Assembly (NCBI RefSeq): GCF_000374445.1
Contig: NZ_KB894450.1
Location: 1-39,395 of the forward strand
Length of the DNA: 39,395 bases
From: Actinokineospora enzanensis DSM 44649
Lineage (GTDB): Bacteria > Actinomycetota > Actinomycetes > Mycobacteriales > Pseudonocardiaceae
Direction: 5' to 3'
The notes beneath the pieces are model-generated. The model ran no database searches. It worked only from the letters and a program-made list of their open reading frames with translations, and was not told the DNA's origin. Each line of letters opens with the position of its first letter. Position 1 is the stretch's first letter. Positions 8,014 through 17,369 of the stretch are shown here, piece by piece. The translations under genes and the position numbers were made by a program.

Positions 8014-8765
8014 GCGAGCCCGCGATCCGGATCACCGGTCTGCGCAAGTGCTTCGGCGACCTGGACGTGCTGTGCGGCATCGACGTGTCGGTGGCCGCTG
8101 GCGAGGTGGTGTGCGTCATCGGCCCGTCCGGCTCCGGCAAGTCCACGCTGCTGCGCTGCGTGAACATGCTGGAGGAGCCGGACCAGGGTTCGGTGTTCGT
8201 CAACGGCGTCGACCTGACCCACGAGGACGTGGACATCGACGCCGCCCGGCGCCGGATCGGCATGGTGTTCCAGTCGTTCAACCTGTTCGCGCACCTGACC
8301 GTGCTGAACAACCTGACCATCGCCCAGCGCAAGGTTCTCGGCCGGGGCAAGGAGGAGGCGAACAAGGTCGCGCTGGAGAACCTGGCCAGGGTGGGGTTGG
8401 CGGAGAAGGCCAACGCGATGCCCGCGCAGCTGTCCGGCGGGCAGCAGCAGCGCGTCGCCATCGCCCGCGCGCTGTCCATGGACCCCGAGGTGATGCTGTT
8501 CGACGAGCCGACCTCGGCGCTGGACCCGGAGCTGGTCGGGGACGTGCTGGAGGTGATGCGCCTGCTGGCCGAGGAGGGCATGACCATGCTGGTGGTCACG
8601 CACGAGATGCAGTTCGCCCGCGAGGTGGCCGACCGGGTGCTGTTCATGGACGGCGGCGTGGTGGTCGAGCAGGGCCCGCCCGCGCAGGTGATCGGCGCGC
8701 CCCGGCACGAGCGGACCAGGACCTTTCTCGCCCGGGTGCTCGATCCGATCCACCGGGTGGAGTAG
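8010..8765 (+). CDS. Polar amino acid ABC transporter ATP-binding protein
   Basis: A 251-residue ATPase. The GTG at 8010 overlaps the permease stop (GTGA), marking translational coupling; the open frame extends far upstream but that part lies in the wrong frame of the permease. Walker [10 protein letters not shown] (about residue 41), Q-loop [11 protein letters not shown], signature [15 protein letters not shown] (about 141), Walker [15 protein letters not shown] and H-loop VTHEM are all intact. It energises amino acid import through the upstream permease. The gene is the last of its operon; no strong terminator hairpin was seen in the 70 bases before the next gene. Confidence 0.94.
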   Translation: MSEPAIRITGLRKCFGDLDVLCGIDVSVAAGEVVCVIGPSGSGKSTLLRCVNMLEEPDQGSVFVNGVDLTHEDVDIDAARRRIGMVFQSFNLFAHLTVLNNLTIAQRKVLGRGKEEANKVALENLARVGLAEKANAMPAQLSGGQQQRVAIARALSMDPEVMLFDEPTSALDPELVGDVLEVMRLLAEEGMTMLVVTHEMQFAREVADRVLFMDGGVVVEQGPPAQVIGAPRHERTRTFLARVLDPIHRVE

Positions 8766-8835
8766 CCGACGGTAGGCCCGTGGGAACCACGCGTCACCGG
8801 CTCGCGTTCTAACCTTCAGGCGGGGAGGTGGGCGC

Positions 8836-11064
8836 GTGGCCGGGCGGGACGGGAAGAACGACGAGGTGGTCGGGGGCGTGCTGGATCCGCACGACCCCGA
8901 TCCGCCCGCGTGGGCGCGGCTGTCCGCCGCCGACGTGGTGCGGCGCGCGTTCGAGCCGGACAGCGGCGGCGTGCTGCGCAGGCGCAAGCCGACCACGGCG
9001 CCGGTGCTCAGCGTCCACGACCGGTTCCTGGAGGGCCCGCTCGACCTGCGCGCGGTGGAGTTCCCATACCTGCTTGAGTTCGTCCGCTGCCGGTTCGAGC
9101 ACCCGCCGGACATGCGCCAGGCGCGGCTGGCCGGGGTCGAGTTCCGCGACTGCTGGCTGCCCGGCCTGCACGGCCACAACCTGCGCAGCGACAACGACGT
9201 GCGGATCACCGACGGCACCGTGGTCACCGGCACCGTCGACCTGACCGACGGCGACATCCACGGCACCCTCGAACTGTCCGGCGCCACACTCACCCCGACC
9301 ACCGGCCCGGCCCTGCACGGCGACCGGTTGCAACTGGTCGGCGCCCTGCTGGCGCGGAACCTGCGCGCGCACGGCGAGGTCCGGGTGCCGGGCATGCGCA
9401 GCGGCGGCAACGTCAACTTCGCCGGGGCGCTGCTGGACAACCCGCGCGGGCTCGGCCTCAACGGCAACGGCATGCACGTCGGCGGCAACCTGCACCTGAT
9501 CGCGGACATGGACGGCGAGCCGTTCCGCTGCAACGGGGCGTTGTTCCTGCCCAGTGTGCGCGTGGACAGCGACTTCTCGCTGCGCGGCGCCCGGCTCACC
9601 CCGCGCACCGAGCACTCCCGGCCGGTGCCGCCGGACGACCCGTTCTTCGACCCGAACGCCACCCTGGTCGCCGATCGGTCCAAAGTGGACGGGAATGTCA
9701 ACCTGGACCGGGACTTCCAGAGCACCGGCACCATCCGCATCGTCAACGCCACCATCGGCGGCTCGCTGCGGCTCTCGCACGCCCGCGTCGACCTGTCCGG
9801 CGGGCGCGAGTCGTTCGTCGAGCAGGTCGGCTCCGGTCCGCGGCCGCCCGGCCCGTACGCCGACCGCGCCGTGCACCTGGACGGCACGCAGGTCCGCGGC
9901 GGCATCGACGCCCGCGACGCGCGCGTGGCCGGGCAGATCCGCCTGGTCGACGTCCAGGTCCAGGGCAGTGTGCTGTTCGATCGCGCGGTGCTGAGCAACC
10001 GCTACGGCGACGCCATCGAGGGCCGCCGGTTCAGCGTCGGCGGCAACCTGGACGGCCGCGCGCTGCTGGTGTTCGGCTCGGTCCTGCTGCCCGGCGCCAA
10101 GATCGGCTCCAACCTGGACCTGCGCGGCAGCAGGCTGGTCGCGCCCGGCAGCTACGCCCGCGACAAGTCCCCGAAACCGTCCCTGGACCTGCGCGTCTCG
10201 CACATCGGCCGGGACCTGGTGTGCGCGGACGGCGACGCCCCGTTCTCCGCGCACGGTGAGATCCGCATGCGCCGTGCCGAGATCAGCCGAGAGACCAACT
10301 TCCACGGCGCCGAGTTGGGCAACAGCCGCAACACCGTCGCCCTCAACGCCTTCGGCGTGCAGACCCCGGAGCTTCGCCTCGATGTTGCCGTCCCCCCGCG
10401 TGGCCGCGTCGACCTGCGGCACGCCCGCTGCGCGTTTCTCACTGACAATGAGCGGTTCTGGAACGCCCAGGGCCGCATCGAGCTGGAGGACTTCCGCTAC
10501 GACGCGCTCGCCGACCCGGTCGAGCTCGACGACGACGCCGAGATCGAACGCAGGCTGCGCTGGCTGCGCCACGGCATGCGCGAGGTCTACCGGCCGGGCC
10601 CGTACGACCAGTTCGCCACCATGCTGCGGGCCGCGGGCAACGAGGAACACGCCGCCACGGTGATGGTCGAGAAGCAGCGCAGGCGCTACCAGGCGCTGGC
10701 CGACGGCGCCGAGTACGCGGCACCCGGCGTCCGCCTGTGGAGCTGGCTGCAACGCTGGATGGTCGGCTACGGCTACCGCCCCACCCGCGCGCTGGCGTGG
10801 CTGTTCGCCTTCCTCATCGCGGGCACGGTGTGGTTCAGCCTCATCCCGAAGCCGCACGAGGTCAACACCGACGACCACCTGGTGTGGAACCCGGTCCTGT
10901 ACACACTGGACCTGCTCGTCCCGATCGTCGACTTCGGCCACAAGAACAAATGGACGGTCGACGGCCCATCGCAGTGGATCTCGGCCGCGCTGGTCGCGCT
11001 CGGCTGGATCCTGGCCACCACGGTCGCCGCGGGCATCACCCGCATGCTGCGCCGCACCACGTAA
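8836..11064 (+). CDS. Large beta-helix repeat membrane protein with C-terminal two-helix module
   Basis: A 742-residue protein, start GTG 8836 with GGGGAGG at 8822-8828. Residues of about 50-550 are built of irregular repeats of the type G-x-L-x-L/D-x-x-A-x-I/V-x-G-x-L (for example IGGSLRLSHARVDLSGG and IGSNLDLRGSRL), predicting a right-handed beta-helix like pentapeptide or bactofilin proteins. A helical segment follows, then two transmembrane helices (ALAWLFAFLIAGTVWFSLI and AALVALGWILATTVAAG) that bracket a short loop, YTLDLLVPIVDFG. Similar Streptomyces proteins are often named 'membrane-associated oxidoreductase', but I see no nucleotide-binding or redox motif here. The helix could be a scaffold with a channel-like or anchoring module. 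Function unknown. Confidence 0.75.
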   Translation: MAGRDGKNDEVVGGVLDPHDPDPPAWARLSAADVVRRAFEPDSGGVLRRRKPTTAPVLSVHDRFLEGPLDLRAVEFPYLLEFVRCRFEHPPDMRQARLAGVEFRDCWLPGLHGHNLRSDNDVRITDGTVVTGTVDLTDGDIHGTLELSGATLTPTTGPALHGDRLQLVGALLARNLRAHGEVRVPGMRSGGNVNFAGALLDNPRGLGLNGNGMHVGGNLHLIADMDGEPFRCNGALFLPSVRVDSDFSLRGARLTPRTEHSRPVPPDDPFFDPNATLVADRSKVDGNVNLDRDFQSTGTIRIVNATIGGSLRLSHARVDLSGGRESFVEQVGSGPRPPGPYADRAVHLDGTQVRGGIDARDARVAGQIRLVDVQVQGSVLFDRAVLSNRYGDAIEGRRFSVGGNLDGRALLVFGSVLLPGAKIGSNLDLRGSRLVAPGSYARDKSPKPSLDLRVSHIGRDLVCADGDAPFSAHGEIRMRRAEISRETNFHGAELGNSRNTVALNAFGVQTPELRLDVAVPPRGRVDLRHARCAFLTDNERFWNAQGRIELEDFRYDALADPVELDDDAEIERRLRWLRHGMREVYRPGPYDQFATMLRAAGNEEHAATVMVEKQRRRYQALADGAEYAAPGVRLWSWLQRWMVGYGYRPTRALAWLFAFLIAGTVWFSLIPKPHEVNTDDHLVWNPVLYTLDLLVPIVDFGHKNKWTVDGPSQWISAALVALGWILATTVAAGITRMLRRTT

Positions 11065-11073
11065 TGTGGCGTC

Positions 11074-11535
11074 GTGGACGAACCCACCGCCCAGGCCACC
11101 ATCGCCGTCGACGCCCCGGCTGACCAGGTCTACGCCCTGGTCAGCGACCTGCCCGGCCTCGCCGAGGTGTCCGCGGAGTTCGTCCGCGGCCACTGGCTCG
11201 ACGCCACCACGCATGCCCGCGTCGGCGCCCGGTTCCAGGGCATCAACGCCCGCGGCCAGCGCAAATGGGCCACCATCGCCACCATCACCGACGCCCGCCC
11301 GGAACGCTTCGCCTTCGACGTGACGTTCAAGGGCATCCCGGTCGCCCGCTGGCAGTACGACATCGAGCCGACCGCCGCTGGCTGCCGGGTCACCGAGACG
11401 ACCTGGGACCGGCGACCTGCCTGGATCCGGCCGATCACGGCGCTGGGGACGGGTGTGCGCGACCGCAAGACCCACAACCAGCACAACATCGAGCGGACGC
11501 TGGAACGGCTGAAGCAGGCCGCCGAGACCGCCTGA
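11074..11535 (+). CDS. SRPBCC (START/polyketide cyclase-like) protein
   Basis: A 153-residue protein starting at GTG 11074, nine bases after the beta-helix gene, so the two are likely cotranscribed. The pattern TIAVDAPADQVYALVSDLPG followed by E-x-x-x-x-FVRGHW, ARVGARFQGINARG and a final amphipathic helix (NIERTLERLKQAAE) is that of the SRPBCC fold, which encloses hydrophobic ligands. Actinobacterial members are diverse (cyclases, dehydratase-like, coenzyme Q-binding, stress-related), and no catalytic residue allows a choice here. The stop is followed by a hairpin. Confidence 0.85.
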   Translation: MDEPTAQATIAVDAPADQVYALVSDLPGLAEVSAEFVRGHWLDATTHARVGARFQGINARGQRKWATIATITDARPERFAFDVTFKGIPVARWQYDIEPTAAGCRVTETTWDRRPAWIRPITALGTGVRDRKTHNQHNIERTLERLKQAAETA

Positions 11536-11539
11536 GCCT

Positions 11540-11700
11540 GCCCGCGCAAGTCTTCGGAGTCCCGCCGAGCAACTCGGTGGGGCTCCGCGCGTCCTGGGGT
11601 CCCCCTGGCACCCTGACCGCCAGGGCCCTCAGCCGCCGACCCGAGGGGGTCGCGGCCTTCTGACCTGCGCCGATCCCGCAAGCGTCCCTGAGTCCGCTAC
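11540..11700. other. Highly structured gene-free stretch between SRPBCC and DUF4097 genes
   Basis: This intergenic stretch holds three successive inverted repeats. The first is 11556-11569 with 11573-11586 (see the terminator entry). The second is CCCTGGC ... GCCAGGG at about 11605-11627. The third is GCCGC-GACCC pairing with GGGTCGCGGC near 11633-11658. No open frame with convincing coding bias spans it. It may be a terminator cluster, a structured RNA or a dispersed genomic repeat. The remaining part to 11800 carries the promoter region of the lipoprotein gene, in which I cannot pick a confident -35/-10 pair. Confidence 0.4.
11556..11586 (+). terminator. Hairpin after SRPBCC gene, likely terminator
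   Basis: GGAGTCCCGCCGAG pairs with CTCGGTGGGGCTCC around a three-base loop (two G-T/U pairs). It begins 20 bases after the stop at 11535. There is no U tract, as is usual in high-GC actinobacteria. Confidence 0.5.
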
Positions 11701-11812
11701 CGAGTGGGGGTAGGGACAACCTCAGGGCAGAGTCGGGGGCGTCCCCGATTCCGGGAGGCGGTCCACGGTCCTAGTTTCGTTTGCAGAGCAGGTTCCGGTC
11801 GAGGGGTGAGTG

Positions 11813-12637
11813 ATGGGGCAGCGGGTTGTCAGAGTGGGGGTGGCTGTCGTGGGGGTGGCGGTCTTGGCGGCTTCGCTGGGGGCGTGCGGGCTCGCGACCG
11901 AGAAGTTCTCGGACGATGTGAGGGTCGGGGAGGCCATTCACTCCGTCCGGATCGACTCGGTCGCGGGTTCCGTCACGCTCCGCTCGGGGGAGACGACCAC
12001 GGTGCGGCGCAAGGTGACCTACGCCGACGAGCGGCCGGGGGGCACGCACCGGGTCGAGGGAGATGTGCTGGTCATCGAGCCGTGCCCGGTGCGGGACTGC
12101 TGGATCGACTACGACCTGGTGGTGCCCGCGGGGGTATCGGTGACCGGGAACGTGCGGTCGGGGTCGATCGCCATGGAGAAGGTCTCGACGGTGAACCTCG
12201 ACGCGCGGTCGGGAGATGTCACGGCGCGCGGGGTGACGGGGGCGGTCAACCTGGTGTCGTCGTCCGGGTCGGTGGAGCTGGTCGACGTCAAAGGGGCGGT
12301 GAACGTCGACGCCAAGTCCGGCGACGTCTCCGTGCGGGACGTCGCCGGGGACGCCACCCTGCGCGTCGCCTCGGGGAATGTGGACGTGGTCGGGATCGGC
12401 GGGCGGACCGATGTGGAGTCGACCAGCGGGGACGTACGGGTCCGGCTGACCAAGGCGGCCGGGCTGCGGGCGTCCTCCACCTCCGGCTCGGTGGACGTCA
12501 CGGTTCCCCGTGACCACTACCGGGTCAACGCGCGGGCATCGGGGGATCTCCGCAATGACATCGGCGATGACCCGTCCTCGCCCAACCAACTCGATGTGGC
12601 CGCGACGAGCGGTGACGTCACGCTGAAGTTCGGGTGA
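11813..12637 (+). CDS. DUF4097-type lipoprotein with repeated beta-strand motifs
   Basis: A 274-residue protein starting at ATG 11813 (GAGGGG at 11801-11806). A hydrophobic leader ends in the lipobox LGAC (Cys25), so it should be a membrane-anchored lipoprotein. The rest is a run of short repeats containing S-G-D/S-V (VRSGSIAMEKV, ARSGDVTARGV, SSGSVELVDV, KSGDVSVRDV, ASGNVDVVGI, TSGDVRVRL, TSGSVDVTV, TSGDVTLKF). This is typical of DUF4097 'putative adhesin' beta-helices. CPVRDC could form a disulfide. The role of this family is unclear; in several bacteria it sits beside regulators, as here. The TetR gene follows within seven bases. Confidence 0.85.
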   Translation: MGQRVVRVGVAVVGVAVLAASLGACGLATEKFSDDVRVGEAIHSVRIDSVAGSVTLRSGETTTVRRKVTYADERPGGTHRVEGDVLVIEPCPVRDCWIDYDLVVPAGVSVTGNVRSGSIAMEKVSTVNLDARSGDVTARGVTGAVNLVSSSGSVELVDVKGAVNVDAKSGDVSVRDVAGDATLRVASGNVDVVGIGGRTDVESTSGDVRVRLTKAAGLRASSTSGSVDVTVPRDHYRVNARASGDLRNDIGDDPSSPNQLDVAATSGDVTLKFG

Positions 12638-12643
12638 GTGAAC

Positions 12644-13441
12644 ATGAACCAGGAATTCGTCAACCCGGCCAACTACAACCGCGACCCGCGACGGGCCATC
12701 GGCGGCGGGCTGCGGCCTCTGCCATATGGGATGCCCCGGCGGCCGCTCCCCTACCGCGCCATGGCGACCGAGCCAGGGAAACCGGAGCCACGGCCGGAAC
12801 CGAGGCCGGAGCGGGTGCCGGAGGCGCCGCGGCCCGCGGCCGGGGGTTTGGTGCACGAGCGGGCCGACGCTGCGCGCAACCGGCGGCGCATTCTCGTTGC
12901 GGCGCAACGGTTGTTCGCGCAGCGCGGGGTGGACACCGTGACCATGGACCAGATCGCGTCGGCGGCGGGGGTCGGCAAGGGGACGCTGTTCCGCCGGTTC
13001 GGGGACAAGTCCGGCCTCGCCGCCGCGCTGCTCGAAGAGGGGGAGCGCGAGCTGCGCGAGCGGGTCGTGAGCGGTCCGCAGCCGTTGGGGCCGGGGGCGG
13101 AACCGGCGGCCCGGCTGCGCGCGTTCTTCGACGCGTACCTCGCCTTCCTGGCCGAGCACCTCGACCTCGTGCACCTCGCGGAGACGGCCCGGCCGGGCAC
13201 CCGCTACCGCATCGAGGCCTACCGGTACTGGCACCGGCACGTGACCGGGCTGCTCACCGAGGCGCGGGTGCCCGGTGACGGGAGCGCCCTCGCGCACGTG
13301 CTGCTCGCGGCCGTCGCCGCCGATCTGCAGCGGGCCGTGCGGGACGAGATCCCGGCCGAGCGGATGCGCGAGACTGTGCTGCGGGTGGTCGACGCCGCCG
13401 TCCGTGTCCCGGGGAACCCGCAGGTCAGCGCACTCGGCTGA
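12644..13441 (+). CDS. TetR-family transcriptional regulator with long disordered N-terminus
   Basis: A 265-residue protein from ATG 12644 (an in-frame GTG at 12638 directly abuts the preceding stop). Residues 1 to about 75 are Pro/Arg-rich and probably disordered (MPRRPLPYRAM, KPEPRPEPRPERVPE). The helix-turn-helix follows: RNRRRILVAAQRLFAQRG, VTMDQIASAAGVGKGTLFRR, FGDKSGLAAALLEE. The C-terminal ligand domain is all-helical. It is cotranscribed with the DUF4097 lipoprotein and may control that unit. The N-terminal extension is unusual, since TetR proteins normally begin 10-20 residues before the first DNA-binding helix. Confidence 0.88.
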   Translation: MNQEFVNPANYNRDPRRAIGGGLRPLPYGMPRRPLPYRAMATEPGKPEPRPEPRPERVPEAPRPAAGGLVHERADAARNRRRILVAAQRLFAQRGVDTVTMDQIASAAGVGKGTLFRRFGDKSGLAAALLEEGERELRERVVSGPQPLGPGAEPAARLRAFFDAYLAFLAEHLDLVHLAETARPGTRYRIEAYRYWHRHVTGLLTEARVPGDGSALAHVLLAAVAADLQRAVRDEIPAERMRETVLRVVDAAVRVPGNPQVSALG

Positions 13442-13453
13442 GGTTGTGCGCAT

Positions 13454-13486
13454 ACTCGGCCGCGGCTTGGGGAACCGCGGTCGAGT
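13454..13486 (+). terminator. Hairpin after tetR gene, likely terminator
   Basis: ACTCGGCCGCGGCTT pairs with AACCGCGGTCGAGT around GGGG, 12 bases after the TetR stop, with only two imperfections. It would insulate the chaperone operon from upstream transcription. Confidence 0.6.
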
Positions 13487-13544
13487 GGTCGCGCTCACGC
13501 CCGGGAACAACGTCGCCAGGTGCTGCGTTGGAGGGGGCAGAAAG

Positions 13545-13565
13545 GTTGAGCGGGCCAGACTCAAG
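13545..13565 (+). promoter_or_regulatory. HAIR element 1 (HspR-binding inverted repeat) upstream of dnaK
   Basis: The half-sites GTTGAGC and ACTCAAG are separated by seven bases. This matches the known HspR-associated inverted repeat CTTGAGT-N7-ACTCAAG with two mismatches. It lies about 80 bases before the dnaK start, and HspR is encoded by the fourth gene of the operon, so a negative feedback loop is expected. Confidence 0.85.
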
Positions 13566-13572
13566 TCCAATA

Positions 13573-13593
13573 CCTCAGTCGGCTAGACTCAAC
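13573..13593 (+). promoter_or_regulatory. HAIR element 2 (degenerate) upstream of dnaK
   Basis: CCTCAGT and ACTCAAC with a seven-base spacer fit the same consensus, with two mismatches in the left half and one in the right. It starts 28 bases after the start of element 1. Within it TAGACT (13584-13589) could be a -10 hexamer, so bound HspR would block the promoter. Confidence 0.6.
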
Positions 13594-13643
13594 TTCGCGC
13601 GGCTGCGGCCGCACCACAGGCAACAGGGCAACAGGAGGAAATC

Positions 13644-15506
13644 ATGGCGCGAGCGGTCGGCATCGACCTGGGGACGACCAACTCCGTCGTCGCCGTCCTG
13701 GAAGGCGGTGAACCGACGGTTATCGCCAACTCGGAGGGCTCGCGGACCACCCCGTCCATCGTGGCGTTCGCCAAGAACGGCGAGGTGCTGGTCGGCCAGC
13801 CCGCCAAGAACCAGGCGGTCACCAACGTGGACCGCACGGTCCGGTCGGTCAAGCGGCACATCGGCACCGGCTGGAAGACCGAGATCGACGACAAGTCCTA
13901 CACCGCGCAGGAGATCAGCGCCCGGGTGCTGATGAAGCTCAAGCGCGACGCCGAGGCCTACCTCGGCGAGACCATCACCGACGCGGTCATCACCGTCCCG
14001 GCCTACTTCGAGGACGCCCAGCGCCAGGCCACCAAGGAGGCCGGGCAGATCGCGGGCCTCAACGTGCTGCGGATCGTGAACGAGCCGACCGCGGCGGCAC
14101 TGGCCTACGGCCTGGACAAGGGCGCCAAGGAACAGACCATCCTGGTCTTCGACCTCGGCGGCGGCACCTTCGACGTGTCCCTGCTGGAGATCGGCGACGG
14201 CGTCGTGGAGGTCCGCGCGACCTCGGGTGACAACCACCTCGGTGGCGACGACTGGGACCAGCGGATCGTCGACTGGCTGGTGGAGAAGTTCAAGGGCTCG
14301 GCGGGCATCGACCTGACCAAGGACAAGATGGCGCTGCAGCGCATCCGCGAGGCCGCGGAGAAGGCGAAGATCGAGCTGTCCAGCTCGAACAGCGCCAACA
14401 TCAACCTGCCCTACATCACCGTCGACTCGGACAAGAACCCGCTGTTCCTGGACGAGACGCTGACCCGCGCCGAGTTCCAGCGGATCACCTCCGACCTGCT
14501 CGACCGCACCCGCACCCCGTTCAACAACGTGGTCAAGGACGCGGGCATCTCGGTCGGCGAGATCGACCACGTGGTGCTGGTCGGCGGTTCCACCCGGATG
14601 CCCGCGGTGGCCGAGCTGGTCAAGGAGCTGACCGGCGGCCGCGAGCCGAACAAGGGCGTGAACCCGGACGAGGTCGTGGCGGTCGGCGCCGCGTTGCAGG
14701 CCGGTGTGCTCAAGGGCGAGGTCAAGGACGTCCTGCTGCTCGACGTGACCCCGCTGTCGCTGGGTATCGAGACCAAGGGCGGGGTGTTCACCAAGCTCAT
14801 CGAGCGCAACACCACCATCCCGACCAAGCGCTCGGAGATCTTCTCCACCGCCGACGACAACCAGACCACCGTGGGCATCCAGGTGTTCCAGGGTGAGCGC
14901 GACTTCGCCGCGGACAACAAGAAGCTGGGCACCTTCGACCTGACCGGGCTGCCCCCGGCGCCGCGTGGCGTGCCGCAGGTCGAGGTCACCTTCGACATCG
15001 ACGCGAACGGCATCGTGCACGTCAACGCGAAGGACCTGGGCACCGGTAAGGAGCAGTCGATGACCATCACCGGCGGCTCCGCGCTGCCCAAGGACGACAT
15101 CGACCGGATGGTCCGGGACGCCGAGGCGCACGCCGAGGAGGACAAGAAGCGCCGGGACGAGGCCGAGGTGCGCAACCAGGCCGAGACCCTGGTCTACCAG
15201 ACCGAGAAGTTCGTCAAGGACAACGACGAGAAGATCCCGGCCGAGGCCAAGGAGAAGGTCACCGCCGCGCTCGCCGAGGCCAACGAGTCGCTCAAGGGCA
15301 CCGACATCGCCGCGATCAAGTCGGCGATGGAGAAGCTGGCCACCGAGTCGCAGGCCATGGGCTCCGCGCTGTACGCCAACACCGGCGCCGAGGCGGGTGC
15401 CGCGGGCGGCGACGGCTCGGCGCAGGGCGGTCCGTCCGGTGCCGGTGCGCAGGGCGGCGCCGACGACGTGGTGGACGCCGAGATCGTCGACGAGGACAAG
15501 AAGTGA
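13644..15506 (+). CDS. dnaK: Molecular chaperone DnaK (Hsp70)
   Basis: A 620-residue protein, full length for actinobacterial DnaK. ATG 13644 follows AGGAGG. ATPase signatures are intact: IDLGTTNSV (residues 7-15), [12 protein letters not shown], and [12 protein letters not shown]. The substrate-binding domain begins after [14 protein letters not shown]. The C-terminal tail is Gly/Ala-rich, ending [12 protein letters not shown], the usual EEVD-like acidic end. It folds and refolds cytoplasmic proteins with the GrpE and DnaJ encoded next. Two HspR sites precede it. The 43-base gap to grpE and lack of a terminator support one operon. Confidence 0.98.
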   Translation: MARAVGIDLGTTNSVVAVLEGGEPTVIANSEGSRTTPSIVAFAKNGEVLVGQPAKNQAVTNVDRTVRSVKRHIGTGWKTEIDDKSYTAQEISARVLMKLKRDAEAYLGETITDAVITVPAYFEDAQRQATKEAGQIAGLNVLRIVNEPTAAALAYGLDKGAKEQTILVFDLGGGTFDVSLLEIGDGVVEVRATSGDNHLGGDDWDQRIVDWLVEKFKGSAGIDLTKDKMALQRIREAAEKAKIELSSSNSANINLPYITVDSDKNPLFLDETLTRAEFQRITSDLLDRTRTPFNNVVKDAGISVGEIDHVVLVGGSTRMPAVAELVKELTGGREPNKGVNPDEVVAVGAALQAGVLKGEVKDVLLLDVTPLSLGIETKGGVFTKLIERNTTIPTKRSEIFSTADDNQTTVGIQVFQGERDFAADNKKLGTFDLTGLPPAPRGVPQVEVTFDIDANGIVHVNAKDLGTGKEQSMTITGGSALPKDDIDRMVRDAEAHAEEDKKRRDEAEVRNQAETLVYQTEKFVKDNDEKIPAEAKEKVTAALAEANESLKGTDIAAIKSAMEKLATESQAMGSALYANTGAEAGAAGGDGSAQGGPSGAGAQGGADDVVDAEIVDEDKK

Positions 15507-15549
15507 TCTCGTCCCGAGTCCGGGGTACGTCCAGCGGCGAGGTGACCAG

Positions 15550-16167
15550 GTGAGCGAGCACAACCCGAACGAGCAGCAGACGGACCCGGAGGCGGTCGGT
15601 CAGGACCACCGCCGGGTCGACCCGGACACCGGGGAGGTCCGCGAGCAGGCCGCCGCGCCCGTCGAGGGCGAGGTGGTGGCCGCCGAGCCGGAGCCGGAGA
15701 TCGACCCGGCGGTCGCGCTCAAGGCGCAGCTCGACGAGCGCACCGCCGACCTGCAGCGGCTGCAGGCCGAGTACGCCAACTACCGCAAGCGGGTCGACCG
15801 CGACCGGGAGGCGGTGGTCACCGGCGCCAAGGCGCAGGTGGTCACCGATCTGCTCGGCGTGCTCGACGACGTCGAGCGGGCCGCCGCGCACGGCGACCTG
15901 ACCGGCGCGTTCAAGGCGGTGGCCGAGAAGCTGTCCGGCTCGCTGCAGAAGGCGGGCCTGGAGTCGTTCGGCCACGAGGGCGAGCCGTTCGACCCCTCCG
16001 TGCACGAGGCGGTGCAGCACAACACGTCCACGGAGGTCGGCGGGCCGACTGTGACCGGCGTGCTGCGCCGGGGCTACCGGATCGGCGACCGGGTACTGCG
16101 CGCGGCGCTCGTCGCGGTGACCGATGCCGAACCCGGCGGGGCATCCGCCGGTCCCGGGAAGAACTGA
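15550..16167 (+). CDS. grpE: Nucleotide exchange factor GrpE
   Basis: A 205-residue protein starting at GTG 15550 with GAGG just upstream; earlier starts in the same frame overlap dnaK and lack coding bias. Residues 1-60 are acidic and probably disordered. A long coiled coil follows ([20 protein letters not shown]), then the conserved NYRKRVDRD and the C-terminal four-helix/beta head with HEAVQHN and [18 protein letters not shown]. It releases ADP from DnaK and may act as a thermosensor. It lies 20 bases from dnaJ. Confidence 0.96.
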   Translation: MSEHNPNEQQTDPEAVGQDHRRVDPDTGEVREQAAAPVEGEVVAAEPEPEIDPAVALKAQLDERTADLQRLQAEYANYRKRVDRDREAVVTGAKAQVVTDLLGVLDDVERAAAHGDLTGAFKAVAEKLSGSLQKAGLESFGHEGEPFDPSVHEAVQHNTSTEVGGPTVTGVLRRGYRIGDRVLRAALVAVTDAEPGGASAGPGKN

Positions 16168-16187
16168 GCGAGAGGAGGGGACGTCCG

Positions 16188-17369
16188 ATGAGCGCCAGGG
16201 ACTGGATTGACAAGGACTTCTATCGCGAGCTGGGCGTCTCCTCCGACGCCTCGGACGCGGAGGTCAAGAAGGCGTACCGCAAGCTCGCCCGCGAGCTGCA
16301 CCCGGACGCCAACCCGGGCAACGCCGACGCCGAGGCCCGGTTCAAGTCGGTCTCCGAGGCGTACGGCGTGGTCGGCGACCCGGAGAAGCGCAAGCAGTAC
16401 GACGAGACCCGCACCATGTTCGGCGGCAGCGGTTTCCGCCCCGGCGGCGGCGCGGGCTTCGACTTCGGCGACGTGTTCGGGCAGGGCGGCGGCTTCAGCG
16501 GCAACGCGGCGGGCAGCGGCGGCGGCCTCGGCGACCTGTTCGGCAACCTGTTCAACCGCGCGCGCGGTAGTGGCGGCGGCGGTGCCGGTGCCACCAGGGC
16601 GCGCCGGGGTGCCGATGTCGAGACCGAGGTCCGGATCGACTTCGTGGAGGCGGTGCAGGGCGCGACTGTCCCGTTGCGACTGTCCAGTCCATCCACATGC
16701 GACAACTGTCATGGTTCCGGGGCACGGCCGGGGAGCTCGCCGCGGACGTGCCCGAACTGTGGTGGCGTCGGTCTGGTCAGCCGCAGCCAGGGCGCGTTCG
16801 CGTTCAGCGAGCCGTGCCGGGACTGCCGCGGCACCGGTCGGATCGTGGACGACCCGTGCCCGGACTGCGCGGGCGAGGGCGTCAACACGAAGACCCGCAC
16901 GCTCACCGTCCGCATCCCGGCCGGGGTGGAGGACGATCAGCGGATTCGGTTGGCCGGGCAGGGTGAGCCTGGGCGCAATGGGGCTCCCGCGGGGGACCTG
17001 TACGTCCGGGTGCACGTCACGCCGCATTCGCTGTTCGGGCGCAACGGGAATGACCTCACGCTGAAGGTGCCGGTCACCTATCCGGAACTGGTTCTCGGCA
17101 CCACGCTCACCGTGCCGACCCTTGACGGCGTGGTCACGTTGCAGGTCGCTCCCGGGACCGCCTCGGGGCGTGTCCTGCGGGTGCGGGGCAAGGGTGTCGC
17201 CCGGCGTGACGGGCAGGTCGGACATCTGCTGGTGACGCTCCAGGTCGCGGTTCCTGGCTCGTTGAGCGCGGAGGCCAAGGAGGCACTGGAGTCCTACGCC
17301 AAGGTCACCGCCGAGCATGACCCCCGGCCCGAGCTGACCGCGTTGGTGCAGAAGGCGAGGCAACCGTGA
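16188..17369 (+). CDS. dnaJ: Co-chaperone DnaJ (DnaJ1, type I)
   Basis: A 393-residue protein starting at ATG 16188 behind GAGAGGAGGGG. It has the J domain with the HPD motif (ELHPDANPG, about residues 36-44), a Gly/Phe-rich region with [10 protein letters not shown], four zinc-binding repeats ([32 protein letters not shown], from residue 171) and the C-terminal substrate-binding beta domain. It stimulates DnaK ATPase and delivers unfolded clients. The extra Trp/Asp N-terminus ([16 protein letters not shown]) is the usual form for the operon-encoded actinobacterial DnaJ1. Its stop overlaps the hspR start. Confidence 0.97.
   Translation: MSARDWIDKDFYRELGVSSDASDAEVKKAYRKLARELHPDANPGNADAEARFKSVSEAYGVVGDPEKRKQYDETRTMFGGSGFRPGGGAGFDFGDVFGQGGGFSGNAAGSGGGLGDLFGNLFNRARGSGGGGAGATRARRGADVETEVRIDFVEAVQGATVPLRLSSPSTCDNCHGSGARPGSSPRTCPNCGGVGLVSRSQGAFAFSEPCRDCRGTGRIVDDPCPDCAGEGVNTKTRTLTVRIPAGVEDDQRIRLAGQGEPGRNGAPAGDLYVRVHVTPHSLFGRNGNDLTLKVPVTYPELVLGTTLTVPTLDGVVTLQVAPGTASGRVLRVRGKGVARRDGQVGHLLVTLQVAVPGSLSAEAKEALESYAKVTAEHDPRPELTALVQKARQP

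Noticed and set aside
8809..11484. 891-residue minus-strand frame over the beta-helix gene
   Set aside because: Composition is Val/Asp/Ala/Gly/Arg-biased with no domain; the plus frame has a ribosome site, repeats and membrane helices.
13575..15563. 662-residue minus-strand open frame over dnaK
   Set aside because: It is an antisense shadow with Leu/Gly/Asp/Arg/Val low-complexity composition; the plus strand is an unmistakable DnaK.
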